The notes beneath the pieces were generated by a model that had not been told where the DNA came from, made no database searches, and saw only the letters and a program-made list of their open reading frames with translations. Source: Victivallales bacterium (GTDB taxonomy: Bacteria > Verrucomicrobiota > Lentisphaeria > Victivallales > UBA1829). Taken from it: a DNA stretch of 64,000 nt. Of this stretch, positions 34,361-42,590 are shown one piece after another. Position numbers and translations under genes: made by a program. Position 1 is the first letter of the stretch, and each line of letters begins with the position of its first letter. The stretch is taken from the NCBI GenBank assembly GCA_016285345.1, contig JAEEQN010000005.1, positions 1-64,000 on the forward strand, in the 5' to 3' direction.

Positions 34361-35302
34361 ATGAAGTCCGCATGTTTCCGCCTCGTTTCCGCCTTTGCCG
34401 GGCTCGCCGCCCTAATCATGCTCGCCGTATCCGCCTGCGATGAAAAGCAGATCGCCCCGCCGGTCGTCGACGGCGAACTCGCCATGAAATATGCGCAGGG
34501 CAATTTCGAGCTCGGACCGAAGGTGTTCCGCACCGAAGGCGCGAAAAAGTCCGCGGAGTGGATCATGGCCGAGGCGCAGAAGATCCCCGGTTTCGACAAG
34601 GCGGGCCGTGTCCGCATCATCCCCCCCACGCGCGGCGAGTACAACGTCGAGATCACGTTCCCCGGCAAGGCGCCGGAATTCGTCGTCATCGGCGCGCACC
34701 ACGACACCAAGCGCCTGTTCAGCGTGCCGGATTTCGCCGGAGCCAATGACGGCGCGTCCGGGGTCGGGGCGCTGCTCGCGATGGCCGACACCCTCACAAA
34801 ACACGTGCAGAAGGAACCCCTGCCCTGCACCGTCCGCCTCGTCTTCTTCGACGGCGAGGAAGCGCTTTATCAGTATACCGAGACCGACGGCCTCGTCGGC
34901 AGCCGCGCCTACGTGGACATGCTTAAACAAGACGACTCCGCCCGCCTCTGCCGCGCCATGATCCTGCTCGACATGATCGGCGACAGGGACCTGCACATCG
35001 ACCTGGCGGGCAACTCCACGCCCGCGCTCGCGGACGTCGTGATGGCCGAGGCAGCCGCCGCCGGATACGCGGATAAGTTCTCCCGCGGCGAGACCGATAT
35101 GCTCGACGACCACTATCCGTTCCTTCAGGCGAACATGAACGCCGTCGACCTGATCGACTTCAATTACGGCCCGGAAAACCGCTACTGGCACACCGGAGCC
35201 GACACCATGGACAAGATATCGGCGGAAAGCATCAAGACCGCCGCGGACGTCGCGCTCCGCGTCGTCTGGCGGCTCGCCGAAAACGGATTCGCTGACCTGT
35301 GA
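34361..35302 (+). CDS. M28-family zinc peptidase / glutaminyl cyclase-like lipoprotein
   Basis: 313 residues with lipoprotein signal (MLAVSAC). The M28 metal ligands are visible: His in VIGAHHDTK, Asp in GANDGASGVG, Glu pair in VFFDGEEAL, Asp in LLDMIGDRDL, and His in YWHTGADTMD. The segment TDGLVGSRAYV and LLDMIGD resemble bacterial and animal glutaminyl-peptide cyclotransferases, which share the fold, so it may be an aminopeptidase or a cyclase. ATG starts 5 bp after the ftsZ stop; an overlapping GTG at 34358 is possible. The stop overlaps the next start (GTGA). Confidence 0.85.
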   Translation: MKSACFRLVSAFAGLAALIMLAVSACDEKQIAPPVVDGELAMKYAQGNFELGPKVFRTEGAKKSAEWIMAEAQKIPGFDKAGRVRIIPPTRGEYNVEITFPGKAPEFVVIGAHHDTKRLFSVPDFAGANDGASGVGALLAMADTLTKHVQKEPLPCTVRLVFFDGEEALYQYTETDGLVGSRAYVDMLKQDDSARLCRAMILLDMIGDRDLHIDLAGNSTPALADVVMAEAAAAGYADKFSRGETDMLDDHYPFLQANMNAVDLIDFNYGPENRYWHTGADTMDKISAESIKTAADVALRVVWRLAENGFADL

Positions 35303-36192
35303 AAAAAATAGGCATAGACTATTTCCATTGCCGGGAACGGTTCCTGGCCCTGCCCGGCGTCCGCGAGGTCCGGAAGGGGCCGTACCGGTTCGCCGTCGCG
35401 CCCGGCCCCGCGCAGGACTACCTCGCGGAGCATTTCGCCGAAGCCGACCGCATGATCCGCGACGGGTCCCACGCGAAGGAATCGTGGTCGTCCAGCGCAT
35501 CCGTCCTGACGCTCCCGGACGGCAAAAAGATATTCGTCAAGCGCAACCGCGTCCATGGCTTCGAATACACCTTCAAATACTTCTTCATCCCCGCCCGCGC
35601 CTTCCGCGCCGCGGTCAACGCACAGCGTGTCGAGGAGGCCGGGATCCCGACCCCGCGCGTGCTCGCAGCCGGAGAAAAACGTTTCGCGCACTTCCTGCTC
35701 GCCGGATACCTCGTCACCGAGGCCCTGACCGACGCCCGCGACCTGATGTCCTATGTGATCGAACGCCCCGACGCCCCCGCCGGGATGCCCGCCGTCCTCC
35801 GCGATGCCGCCCGCGTCGCAGCCGCACTCCACAGTCACGGGTTCTACCACGGCGACCTGAAACTCGTCAACCTCTACCGCAACGGCGACGATGCACCCTG
35901 CGGCGTCTGGGACCTCGATTCCGCCCAGATCTTCCCCGGCGAAGTCCCGCACGACCTGATCGTCCGCGAGCTCGGCCGCATCGCCTCGTCCGTCCTGATC
36001 TTCGCCGAACAGAATCCCGCGTTCCCCGACGGTTTCTTCGACCTGGAACGTGTCACGCGCGAGTTGCTCGACGTCTACGCCGCCGCGACCAAATCGCCCG
36101 CGCCCGCTCCGTCCGAGGTCATGGACGTCGCACGCGTCCGCTGGCTGAACAAACGTAAACTCCGGTTCGACTATGGAGGACCGCACACATGA
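35299..36192 (+). CDS. WaaP/Kdo-kinase-type lipopolysaccharide kinase
   Basis: 297 residues, GTG start overlapping the previous stop. A small eukaryotic-like kinase fold of the Kdo kinase/WaaP/InaA type that phosphorylates lipopolysaccharide core sugars. Visible: KKIFVKRNRVHGF (Lys of the N-lobe), catalytic loop FYHGDLKLVNLY, and the metal-binding GVWDLDSAQ. Functional residues are intact. With waaA 1 kb downstream, a role in Kdo or heptose phosphorylation is likely. Its stop overlaps the start of a paralogous pseudokinase (ATGA). Confidence 0.87.
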   Translation: MKKIGIDYFHCRERFLALPGVREVRKGPYRFAVAPGPAQDYLAEHFAEADRMIRDGSHAKESWSSSASVLTLPDGKKIFVKRNRVHGFEYTFKYFFIPARAFRAAVNAQRVEEAGIPTPRVLAAGEKRFAHFLLAGYLVTEALTDARDLMSYVIERPDAPAGMPAVLRDAARVAAALHSHGFYHGDLKLVNLYRNGDDAPCGVWDLDSAQIFPGEVPHDLIVRELGRIASSVLIFAEQNPAFPDGFFDLERVTRELLDVYAAATKSPAPAPSEVMDVARVRWLNKRKLRFDYGGPHT

Positions 36193-37025
36193 GCAAACAT
36201 ATCTTCACGCCCAACGGCAACACGCCCCTCTTCGTCAACGCCGCGAACGGCGCGCTCAAATTCATGTTCCCCGTTCCCGAGCGCTTCACCATCTCCAACG
36301 ACGACATCCTCCGCATCGACGATTTCTTCGAGCCCCACATCATGCCAGACGGCACGCCCGGATTCTGGTCCGGACTCCGCCCCGGGACCGACAGCACGCC
36401 CGCGCTCTACCTCAAGAAACGCGTCTACCCGACCGGCCTCGGATTCCGCACGCTCTTTTCCCGCACGAATCCCTTCCGCCGCGCCGAATGGGCCGCCCTC
36501 GCCGCCGACGCCGGCGTCTCCACGCCCGCCGTCCTCGCCATCGGCATCCGCAGGAAAGGCCTCCTCATCAAGGCCGTCTATCTTGTCATGGAGGCCGTCT
36601 CCGACGCCGACGAGGTCACCGGCATCTTCTGCCGCCCGAACGCACGCGCTCGCGTCGCGCTCTTCATCGAGGACAGTTCCCGCCTCATCGCCGCGCTCCA
36701 CTCCGCCGAACTCTTCCACGGCGATTTCCGCCTCGCCCATTTCTACTACCGCGGGGCCGTCCTCTCCCTCTGGAATCCCGGCTGGCTCCAGTCCTGGTCC
36801 GGCCACCTCACCGAACGCAGCATCCTGCGCGACCTGGGCTCCCTCGGCGCCGCGATCTGCATCGAGGCCGCCAAGCACAGGCCCGCGCTCGACGACTTCA
36901 TCTCCTGCGACGCCACCGCCGAACTCCTCCTCGCCGCCTACGCCGAGGTCGCGCCCGGCTGGATCCCCCCGCTCGGACACCTCGTCCGCGTCATTGAGAA
37001 AAACTGTGCGAAAAACTCCCATTAA
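36189..37025 (+). CDS. Pseudokinase paralogue of the LPS kinase
   Basis: 278 residues. Same layout as the preceding kinase, but catalytic residues have changed: the loop reads LFHGDFRLAHFYY (Asn of the usual HxDxxxxN replaced by His) and the metal-binding Asp segment is SLWNPGWLQ rather than WDLDSAQ. The N-lobe ALYLKKRVYPTGLGFR keeps Lys. It is thus probably catalytically weak or inactive and may act as a partner of the active enzyme, to which it is translationally coupled. A REP-like repeat follows the stop by 14 bp. Confidence 0.75.
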   Translation: MSKHIFTPNGNTPLFVNAANGALKFMFPVPERFTISNDDILRIDDFFEPHIMPDGTPGFWSGLRPGTDSTPALYLKKRVYPTGLGFRTLFSRTNPFRRAEWAALAADAGVSTPAVLAIGIRRKGLLIKAVYLVMEAVSDADEVTGIFCRPNARARVALFIEDSSRLIAALHSAELFHGDFRLAHFYYRGAVLSLWNPGWLQSWSGHLTERSILRDLGSLGAAICIEAAKHRPALDDFISCDATAELLLAAYAEVAPGWIPPLGHLVRVIEKNCAKNSH

Positions 37026-37038
37026 GCCAGGTGCAAAA

Positions 37039-37084
37039 GTGTACGAGCGCAGCACGGCACTACCAACGTAAAGGGCTTGCCTTT
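37039..37084. repeat. REP-like repeat, degraded copy
   Basis: GTGTACG, AGCGCAGC, ACGGCAC (37039-37060), TACCAACGT and a hairpin AAAGG/CCTTT (37070-37084). The stem of the large hairpin is only partly paired; the apex and GTAG (minus strand) are kept. Its second hairpin carries the TTGCCT -35 box of the waaA promoter. Confidence 0.65.
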
Positions 37085-37105
37085 TTCGGGAAAAAGATGT
37101 ATATT
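37077..37105 (+). promoter_or_regulatory. Candidate promoter for waaA, -35 box inside a REP-like repeat
   Basis: TTGCCT (37077-37082), 17 bp spacer, TATATT (37100-37105), about 50 bp upstream of the waaA ATG. Confidence 0.65.
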
Positions 37106-37153
37106 ATGTATCCTTTTTTTTGATTCCGTTTTTACTTCAGAGGCAAGCCGCGC

Positions 37154-38428
37154 ATGCTGTTCTTCTATAATCTTTTCTTCCCGCTGGTATTTCTGTTCTA
37201 CCTGCCCGGCCTGATCGTGAAATACATCCGGCGGTCCGGGTACAAGGCGACGTACCGCGAACGGTTCGGCATTTTCGGGGCGGCGCGGCGCCGCGAGCTG
37301 AAGGAATGGCGCGGCGCGGTGTGGCTTCACGCCGTGAGCGTGGGCGAGACGAACCTCACGCTGCCGCTGCTGAAAGCATGGGCGGAGGCGGAACCCGACC
37401 GCAAGTTCATCCTGAGCACGACGACGACCACGGCGCAGGAGATCGCGCGGAACAAGACCGATCCGGCACGCGTGAAGGTCATTTTCTGCCCCATCGACTG
37501 GTGTTTCTTCGTGTGGTCCGCCATGCACCTGATCCGCCCCTCGAAACTCGTGATCTTCGAGACCGAACTCTGGCCGCAGCTGATCTCGTCGGCGAAACGC
37601 TCCGGCGCGAAGCTCATGCTCGCGAATACGCGCATCTCCGACCATTCGTTCCGCGGATACCGCCGGTTCCGGTTCGTGATCGCGCCGATGCTCCGCAAGT
37701 TCGACCGCATCTGCGCGCAGACCGAACTCGACCGCGAACGCCTGCTCGCGATCGCGCCCGGCATCGAGTCGCGCGTGTCCGTGTGCGGCAACATCAAGTT
37801 CGACCAGGCCCCGCCCGCTGGCGACGGCGCGGACTTTCCCGCGCTCTTCGGGGAACAGGGCATCACGGTCCTGCTGGCGGCCTCCACGCACAGCCCGGAG
37901 GAACCGCTCATCCTCGATGCGTTCCTGGCGCTGCGGAAGGAATTCCCCGCCCTGCGGCTCGTGCTCGTGCCGCGCCACGCCGAACGCGGCAGCGACATCG
38001 AAAAGATGATCCGCGACCGCAATCTGAGCTACCACCGCCGGAGCAACGACACGGGCGACAAACAGGGATTCGCCGTGCTGCTGGCGGACACGACCGGCGA
38101 GCTCGCGCGCCTCATCAAGGGCGCGGACCTGATCATCATGGGCAAGACGCTCGCCGGAAACGACGAGGGACAGAACATCATCGAGCCCGCCGTCATGGGC
38201 AAGCCCGTGGTCTGCGGCCGCCAGCTGAAGAATTTCCGTCAGGCGCTCGACGCCCTCGTGAAGGGCGACGCCGTATTGCGCGTGATGAAGGACGACGAAC
38301 TTGTCGGCGCACTTCGCGGCCTGCTCGCCGATCCCGCGAAACGCCGCGAACTCGGCGAACGCGCCCGCGCCGTGATGCTGAAGAGCCGCGGCGCGCTGGA
38401 AAAGATCCTCGCCGAAGTCAGGGAGTGA
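37154..38428 (+). CDS. waaA: 3-deoxy-D-manno-octulosonic acid (Kdo) transferase
   Basis: 424 residues, a GT-B glycosyltransferase that adds Kdo to lipid A precursor at the inner membrane. Family marks: N-terminal membrane segment (FYNLFFPLVFLFYLPGL), WLHAVSVGETNLTLPLL, FETELWPQL, RISDHSFRGYRRF, and GNIKFDQ, then NDEGQNIIEPAVMGKPVVCG in the C-domain. AGAGG lies before the ATG. The TGA stop is the first arm of a REP-like repeat. Together with the kinase pair, it marks an LPS-core region. Confidence 0.95.
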   Translation: MLFFYNLFFPLVFLFYLPGLIVKYIRRSGYKATYRERFGIFGAARRRELKEWRGAVWLHAVSVGETNLTLPLLKAWAEAEPDRKFILSTTTTTAQEIARNKTDPARVKVIFCPIDWCFFVWSAMHLIRPSKLVIFETELWPQLISSAKRSGAKLMLANTRISDHSFRGYRRFRFVIAPMLRKFDRICAQTELDRERLLAIAPGIESRVSVCGNIKFDQAPPAGDGADFPALFGEQGITVLLAASTHSPEEPLILDAFLALRKEFPALRLVLVPRHAERGSDIEKMIRDRNLSYHRRSNDTGDKQGFAVLLADTTGELARLIKGADLIIMGKTLAGNDEGQNIIEPAVMGKPVVCGRQLKNFRQALDALVKGDAVLRVMKDDELVGALRGLLADPAKRRELGERARAVMLKSRGALEKILAEVRE

Positions 38429-38474
38429 GGACAAGTCCTCAACTGCAGTAGTGCTCTCAGCTTCGCTTGAGCAC
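38427..38474. repeat. REP-like repeat, inverted orientation
   Basis: Hairpin GAGGAC-AA-GTCCTC (38427-38440) begins within the waaA stop codon; then AACTGCA, GTAG (partly overlapping the next hairpin) and arms GTGCTC/GAGCAC (38451-38474) around an AGCTTCGCTT apex. Orientation is opposite to the other copies, so GTAG is on the plus strand here. Confidence 0.8.
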
Positions 38475-38500
38475 GGGGTTATAACACCTCAACTGCGACA

Positions 38501-38543
38501 GGGACTATTGTAAAAACTCACCGTTTTACAACAGCCCTTTTTT
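38501..38543 (+). terminator. Rho-independent terminator after waaA
   Basis: Stem TTGTAAAA/TTTTACAA extended by CT/AG and GGG/CCC, 8-base loop, followed by TTTTTT. It lies 72 bp after the waaA stop, beyond the repeat. Confidence 0.85.
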
Positions 38544-38561
38544 ACGTCTTTGCACACGCGG

Positions 38562-38609
38562 CTCGCGGTCCTGTAATCTGTCGAACTCGCGAAGGCGAGT
38601 TCACCGAGG
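38562..38609. repeat. 48-bp direct repeat, copy 1
   Basis: Begins CTCGCGGTCCTGTAATCTG and ends in a hairpin GAACTCG/CGAGTTC (loop CGAAGG) followed by CACCGAGG. Copy 2 at 38832-38879 matches at 43 of 48 positions by eye; differences are concentrated in the hairpin loop. Confidence 0.8.
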
Positions 38610-38638
38610 AGCGAAGCGACCCCCGGAGGGAAATTCCC

Positions 38639-38664
38639 GTGCGCGAGCGGAGACGCGCACTACT
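38639..38664. repeat. REP-like hairpin, single copy
   Basis: Arms GTGCGCG and CGCGCAC around AGCGGAGA, then TACT (GTAG on the minus strand as AGTAG). It stands between the two 48-bp direct repeats in the 514-bp gap between waaA and the GspC-like gene; I see no protein gene in this gap. Confidence 0.75.
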
Positions 38665-38831
38665 GCCGCGTATGCCAGCCCTCCTGCGGTTCGCGGTCAA
38701 GTAAAAAGAATCAGTACCACAATCTAAGATTCTCTGCCGTTCGCGTCTCAGCGGTAAACAAAAGATGTTGCCGAGCGTGAGCTAGGCCACCGAGGCGGCG
38801 CAGCCGTCCCCTCAAACCCCTCCGTGCGCGT

Positions 38832-38879
38832 CTCGCGGTCCTGTAATCTGTCGAACTCGTGCAAACGAGTTCACCAAGG
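38832..38879. repeat. 48-bp direct repeat, copy 2
   Basis: Same 28-base lead and same hairpin arms as copy 1, with loop TGCAAA and CACCAAGG at the end. Lies just before the 3' end of the GspC-like gene. Confidence 0.8.
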
Positions 38880-38942
38880 CAAGCGGATGCGAGCCCCCCC
38901 GGACGCGAACGCGTCCTTCTCCACAGCAGGACATAGACGGTA

Positions 38943-40109
38943 TCAGAACCCTCCGAAACCGCCCATGCCGCCGCCGCCGAAGCCTCCGGCACCGCCTCCG
39001 AAGCCTCCGGCACCGCCGCCAAAACCACCGCCGCCGAAGTCCATGCCGCCGCCAAAGCCACCAGCTCCGCCTCCGAAGCCTCCGGCACCTCCACCGAAGT
39101 CCATGCCACCGCCAAAGCCGCCCATACCGCCGCCGAAGTCCATGCCGCCGCCAAAGCCGCCCATGCCCATATCTCCGAATCCCCCCATTCCAAATCCGCC
39201 CATGCCGCCGAAGCCGCCCATGCCGAAACCGCCCATGCCAAAGCCGCCCATCGCGTTGTTTCCGGTCGTATTCTGCATGGAGAGTTCGATCGTTTCCTGA
39301 TTGCGTGTGAGTGTGGCGGTCGAACGTGTCACGGCCGCGAGCGTGTAGCCGTTCGGAAGCGTTTCGCCGACGCGGAAATACTGCTTATTGGAATTGGACG
39401 CGTTCGCGGTCGCCGTGATGCCGTCCGCGGACAGTCCGTCACGCCCCATGGCGCGCTGCTGATTCTGGTTTTGCAGGAGCTCAATCTGTTCATTGGAACG
39501 CGCCAGGCGCTGACGGAGCAGATCGGTCTGCTGTGCCGTCACGCCGGGGCTCTGCTGCAGCGCCTGAAGCAGGGAGGCCAGTTCCGCACGGTTCTCGAGC
39601 GCCTGCTGCATCTGCTGTTCCTGCGCCGCCGCAAGCTCCTCGGCGTTGGGCGTGTTATTGTTCCGGTTGTTATTGTTGTTGCGTCCGGGCTGCTGCCACA
39701 TGTTCATCATCTGCATGCCGCGCTGGAGGATGATCGCTCCGGCGACTCTGCCGATGGTGAATGTGCCGACGAGCGTCATGTCGCCGCGGTTGACCGGCAT
39801 GGCCGCCATTCTGTTGTTGTTCGCGGTCGCCTTCGGGGCGCGTTCGGGGTCGAAGATGTTCAGAGCCACGGTCGTCGCGACCTGTTTGTCCGTCGACATG
39901 GGCACAGGCGCGGGATTGAACCCGAATCCGAATTGCGGAAACGTCTGCTGCGCCGTGACGGGCCGCGGCTGCGGCGCCGATGCGCGGCGTTCTTTCTTTA
40001 CCGATGTCGCCACTTCGGCTTCCGCCGTTGGCTCGCTCAGCCATTCGTATCCGTAAAACGCGGCAAAAGCCGCCAGGATCAGATTGGCACAGATCAGGAT
40101 GGTTCTCAT
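38943..40109 (-). CDS. GspC/PulC-like pilus or secretion protein with Asn/Gln insert and Gly-Phe-rich tail
   Basis: 388 residues. One N-terminal membrane helix (LICANLILAAFAAFYGY), a NIF motif (VALNIFDPERAP), then two halves of a GspC-type HR beta domain: GDMTLVGTFTIGRVAGAIIL (110-128) and YFRVGETLPNGYTLAAVTRS (244-263) with TLTRNQETIELSM. Between them is an Asn/Gln-rich and coiled-coil-like insert of about 115 residues. Residues 286-388 are a low-complexity tail of MGGFGGG and MDFGGG repeats. Resembles the inner-membrane component that aligns a type II secretion or pilus machine, but no other such gene is near. AAGGAG precedes the ATG. Confidence 0.65.
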   Translation of the reverse strand: MRTILICANLILAAFAAFYGYEWLSEPTAEAEVATSVKKERRASAPQPRPVTAQQTFPQFGFGFNPAPVPMSTDKQVATTVALNIFDPERAPKATANNNRMAAMPVNRGDMTLVGTFTIGRVAGAIILQRGMQMMNMWQQPGRNNNNNRNNNTPNAEELAAAQEQQMQQALENRAELASLLQALQQSPGVTAQQTDLLRQRLARSNEQIELLQNQNQQRAMGRDGLSADGITATANASNSNKQYFRVGETLPNGYTLAAVTRSTATLTRNQETIELSMQNTTGNNAMGGFGMGGFGMGGFGGMGGFGMGGFGDMGMGGFGGGMDFGGGMGGFGGGMDFGGGAGGFGGGAGGFGGGMDFGGGGFGGGAGGFGGGAGGFGGGGMGGFGGF

Positions 40110-40285
40110 TTCCCGTTCTCCTTCATAGTTTGGGGCGTTGAGGGGGGCTAATCTCCATTCTCTCAGGGGTATGGCAGAAGAACGAATCTGCCGGGAAGGA
40201 GGAGGTTTGCCGGGATGATTGCGGACATAATGCCGTTTCTAAATCAAATAACGCATCGTCGCGGCGGTTTATTGTGCCGGAATGA

Positions 40286-40315
40286 AAAATATTCTCATTT
40301 TTAAGATACTGTCAA
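40286..40315 (-). promoter_or_regulatory. Candidate promoter for the GspC-like gene
   Basis: Minus strand TTGACA (40315-40310), 18 bp spacer, TATTTT (40291-40286), leaving a leader of about 170 bases before the ATG. The -35 is consensus. Confidence 0.6.
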
Positions 40316-40518
40316 TCTTTAATTTAGCTCCATTTTCACATCTTTCTGCCTCACCGAATCATTCGGAACAAAAACTGCTCAATTTTCCGCTTACATTCTC
40401 TGCCTCAAAACATCCTTAAATGTCCGCCGTTCTCTCATGCTCACCGCGAACATTCCGGTTTCTACAAACAAAAACATCGAATGCCCGGAGCTTTTTTTCT
40501 CAATCTCTCTGTCCGAAC
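40316..40518. other. AT-rich intergenic DNA between two divergent promoters
   Basis: About 200 bp of low GC content compared with the neighbouring genes. I find no gene, hairpin of note or repeat in it; it probably holds only upstream promoter or regulator sites. Confidence 0.5.
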
Positions 40519-40547
40519 TTGACAAATTCTTCATGCGCGTGTATATT
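40519..40547 (+). promoter_or_regulatory. Promoter for the riboflavin operon
   Basis: TTGACA (40519-40524), 17 bp spacer, TATATT (40542-40547): consensus -35 and good -10. Transcription would begin near 40554, just before the FMN riboswitch. Confidence 0.8.
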
Positions 40548-40574
40548 ATAACTTACATTTTTAACAGACACATT

Positions 40575-40736
40575 GCAGTCATTCGGGGTTTGGTGAAAGT
40601 CCAGACCGGCGGTTACAGTCCGCGAACCGGCGCAGGCCGGCCGACGTGGTGGAATCCCACGACCGACGGTGAACGGACCGTACGCAGGCGCATTCGGCGC
40701 GGCGGGCGGCGAGGCAGTCCGGAAGAGAGAATCATT
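40575..40736 (+). ncRNA. FMN riboswitch (RFN element)
   Basis: Conserved blocks of the RFN aptamer are plainly visible in order: TTCGGGG and GGTGAAAGTCC, ACCGGCGGTTACAGTCCGCG, GGTGGAATCCC, CCGACGGTGAACGGACCG, and a 3' GCAGTCCGGAAGAGAGAA block. It binds FMN and lowers expression of the downstream riboflavin genes. There is no T-rich terminator between it and the ribBA ATG (about 68 bp), so control is more likely at translation start; this is inference. Confidence 0.95.
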
Positions 40737-40804
40737 GCAGCGTCGCAGATGTTCTTTAGGCGAAGATCCCGATACCGCAGAACAAATTACGAGGTCAATC
40801 GAGA

Positions 40805-41995
40805 ATGGACAGCAGGTTCGACACCGTGGAAAGCGTCCTGGAGGACGTGCGCGCAGGCCGGCTCGTGATCGTCACGGACGACGAGAAACGCGAGAACGAA
40901 GGCGATCTGGTGTGCGCGGCGGAAAAGATCACGCCGGAACATGTGAATTTCATGATCACTCATGCGCGCGGACTCGTCTGCGCCCCGATCACCGAGGCGC
41001 GGGCGAAGAAACTCGGCATCTACCGCGCGCCTTCCACCGACCACTTCAAAACGGCGTTCACCGAGAGCGTCGACGTCCTGACCGGCACGACCGGCATCAG
41101 CGCGTCCGACCGCGCCGCCACGATCAGGGCGCTGCTCGACCCGGCGGCGAAACGCGAAGACTTCGGTATCCCCGGGCACGTGTTCCCCATTGCGGCGCGT
41201 CCCGGCGGCGTGCTCCAGCGCACCGGCCACACGGAAGCGTCCGTCGATCTCGCGCGTCTCGCCGGGCTTCAGCCCGCGGCGGTCATCTGTGAGATCACGA
41301 AGGACGACGGCACGATGGCGCGTCTGGACGACCTCGCGGCGTTCAAGGAGAAATTCGGCCTCAAACTCTGCTCCATCGCGTCCCTCATCGAATACCGCCG
41401 CAGGAAGGAAAAGCTCGTGGAGGAGGAACTCTGCGTGAAACTCCCGACCGCATACGGCGACTTCATGCTCCACATGTTCCGCTCCAAGCTCGACGACGCG
41501 TGCCATCTGGCGCTGACGCTCGGCGACGTCGCCGCCGCAAAATCCGTGCTCGTCCGCATGCACAGCGAATGCCTCACGGGCGACGTCTTCGGATCCATGC
41601 GCTGCGACTGCGGCGACCAGCTGCACACGGCGATGCGCATGATCGCGATGGAGGGAGCGGGCGTGCTGGTCTATCTGCGCCAGGAAGGACGCGGCATCGG
41701 GCTCGCGAACAAGCTCCGCGCATACAAGCTCCAGGAGGAAGGCTGCGACACCGTCGAGGCCAATCTCCGTCTCGGATTCCCGCCCGACCTCCGCGAATAC
41801 GGCATCGGCGCGCAGATCCTGCTCGACCTCGGCGTGAAACATCTCCGCCTGCTCACGAACAATCCGATGAAAGTGGTCGGCATCGACGGCTACGGGCTCG
41901 TCATCGACGAACGCGTCCCCATCGTGATCGAACCGGGCGAGTACAACAGGCATTATCTGGATACGAAACGCGAGAAGATGGGGCATCTGATCTGA
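40805..41995 (+). CDS. ribBA: Bifunctional 3,4-dihydroxy-2-butanone-4-phosphate synthase / GTP cyclohydrolase II
   Basis: 396 residues, the two entry enzymes of riboflavin synthesis in one chain. RibB half (1-200): [31 protein letters not shown] and [13 protein letters not shown]. RibA half (about 205-396): [20 protein letters not shown] with zinc cysteines, [16 protein letters not shown] and [17 protein letters not shown]. All catalytic parts seem present. First gene after the FMN riboswitch; ribH follows. Weak GAGG upstream of the ATG, consistent with riboswitch control. Confidence 0.96.
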   Translation: MDSRFDTVESVLEDVRAGRLVIVTDDEKRENEGDLVCAAEKITPEHVNFMITHARGLVCAPITEARAKKLGIYRAPSTDHFKTAFTESVDVLTGTTGISASDRAATIRALLDPAAKREDFGIPGHVFPIAARPGGVLQRTGHTEASVDLARLAGLQPAAVICEITKDDGTMARLDDLAAFKEKFGLKLCSIASLIEYRRRKEKLVEEELCVKLPTAYGDFMLHMFRSKLDDACHLALTLGDVAAAKSVLVRMHSECLTGDVFGSMRCDCGDQLHTAMRMIAMEGAGVLVYLRQEGRGIGLANKLRAYKLQEEGCDTVEANLRLGFPPDLREYGIGAQILLDLGVKHLRLLTNNPMKVVGIDGYGLVIDERVPIVIEPGEYNRHYLDTKREKMGHLI

Positions 41996-42060
41996 CCCCG
42001 CCGCTCAAAACAACGAACTGAAATCACAACAAAAATCAACATACATCAGGAGAAACCATC

Positions 42061-42537
42061 ATGGCAAAAGACGAACTCACCGTACTCGAAGGCAACCTCA
42101 GCGCAGCCGGACTCAAAATCGCCGTCGTGTGCGCACGCTTCAACGAATTCTTCGTCTCCAAACTCTTCAGCGGCGCGGTCGACGCGATCGTCCGTCACGG
42201 CGGCAGCCGTGCGAATATCACGCAGGCATGGGTGCCCGGCTCCTTCGAGCTCCCGTTCGCGGTCTCCAAGCTCGCGAAGAGCGGCAAGTACGACGCCGTG
42301 ATCGCGCTCGGCGTGGTCATCCAGGGCGCGACCGCCCACGCCTCCACCATCTACAGCCAGGTCTCGAAATCCCTCGCCCAGATCGGCATGGAGAGCGGCG
42401 TCCCGGTCATCTACGGCGTCGTCACGGTCGAAAACATCGAACAGGCCATCGAACGCTCCGGCACCAAGGCGGGCAACCGCGGCGCGGACGCGGCGGTCGC
42501 CGCCATCGAAATGGCGAACCTGAACAAAAAACTCTGA
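42061..42537 (+). CDS. ribH: 6,7-dimethyl-8-ribityllumazine synthase
   Basis: 158 residues. Condenses the RibB product with the pyrimidine intermediate. Family marks: VVCARFNEFFVSKLF, WVPGSFELPFAV, ALGVVIQGATAHASTI (the usual GVVIRG loop, with Gln for Arg), and VPVIYGVVTVENIEQAIERSG followed by KAGNRGADAAVAAIEM. AGGAGA precedes the ATG. Followed by nusB, a very common linkage. Confidence 0.95.
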   Translation: MAKDELTVLEGNLSAAGLKIAVVCARFNEFFVSKLFSGAVDAIVRHGGSRANITQAWVPGSFELPFAVSKLAKSGKYDAVIALGVVIQGATAHASTIYSQVSKSLAQIGMESGVPVIYGVVTVENIEQAIERSGTKAGNRGADAAVAAIEMANLNKKL

Positions 42538-42590
42538 GCCACCGTTCCCTTTCCTTTTCTCCAGAATCCAGCCTATTTTCACGAACCGCT

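Noticed and set aside
38711-39300. Open frames rich in Ala-Trp or Pro-Lys repeats
   Set aside because: They are out-of-register readings of the Gly-Phe repeat DNA of the GspC-like gene.
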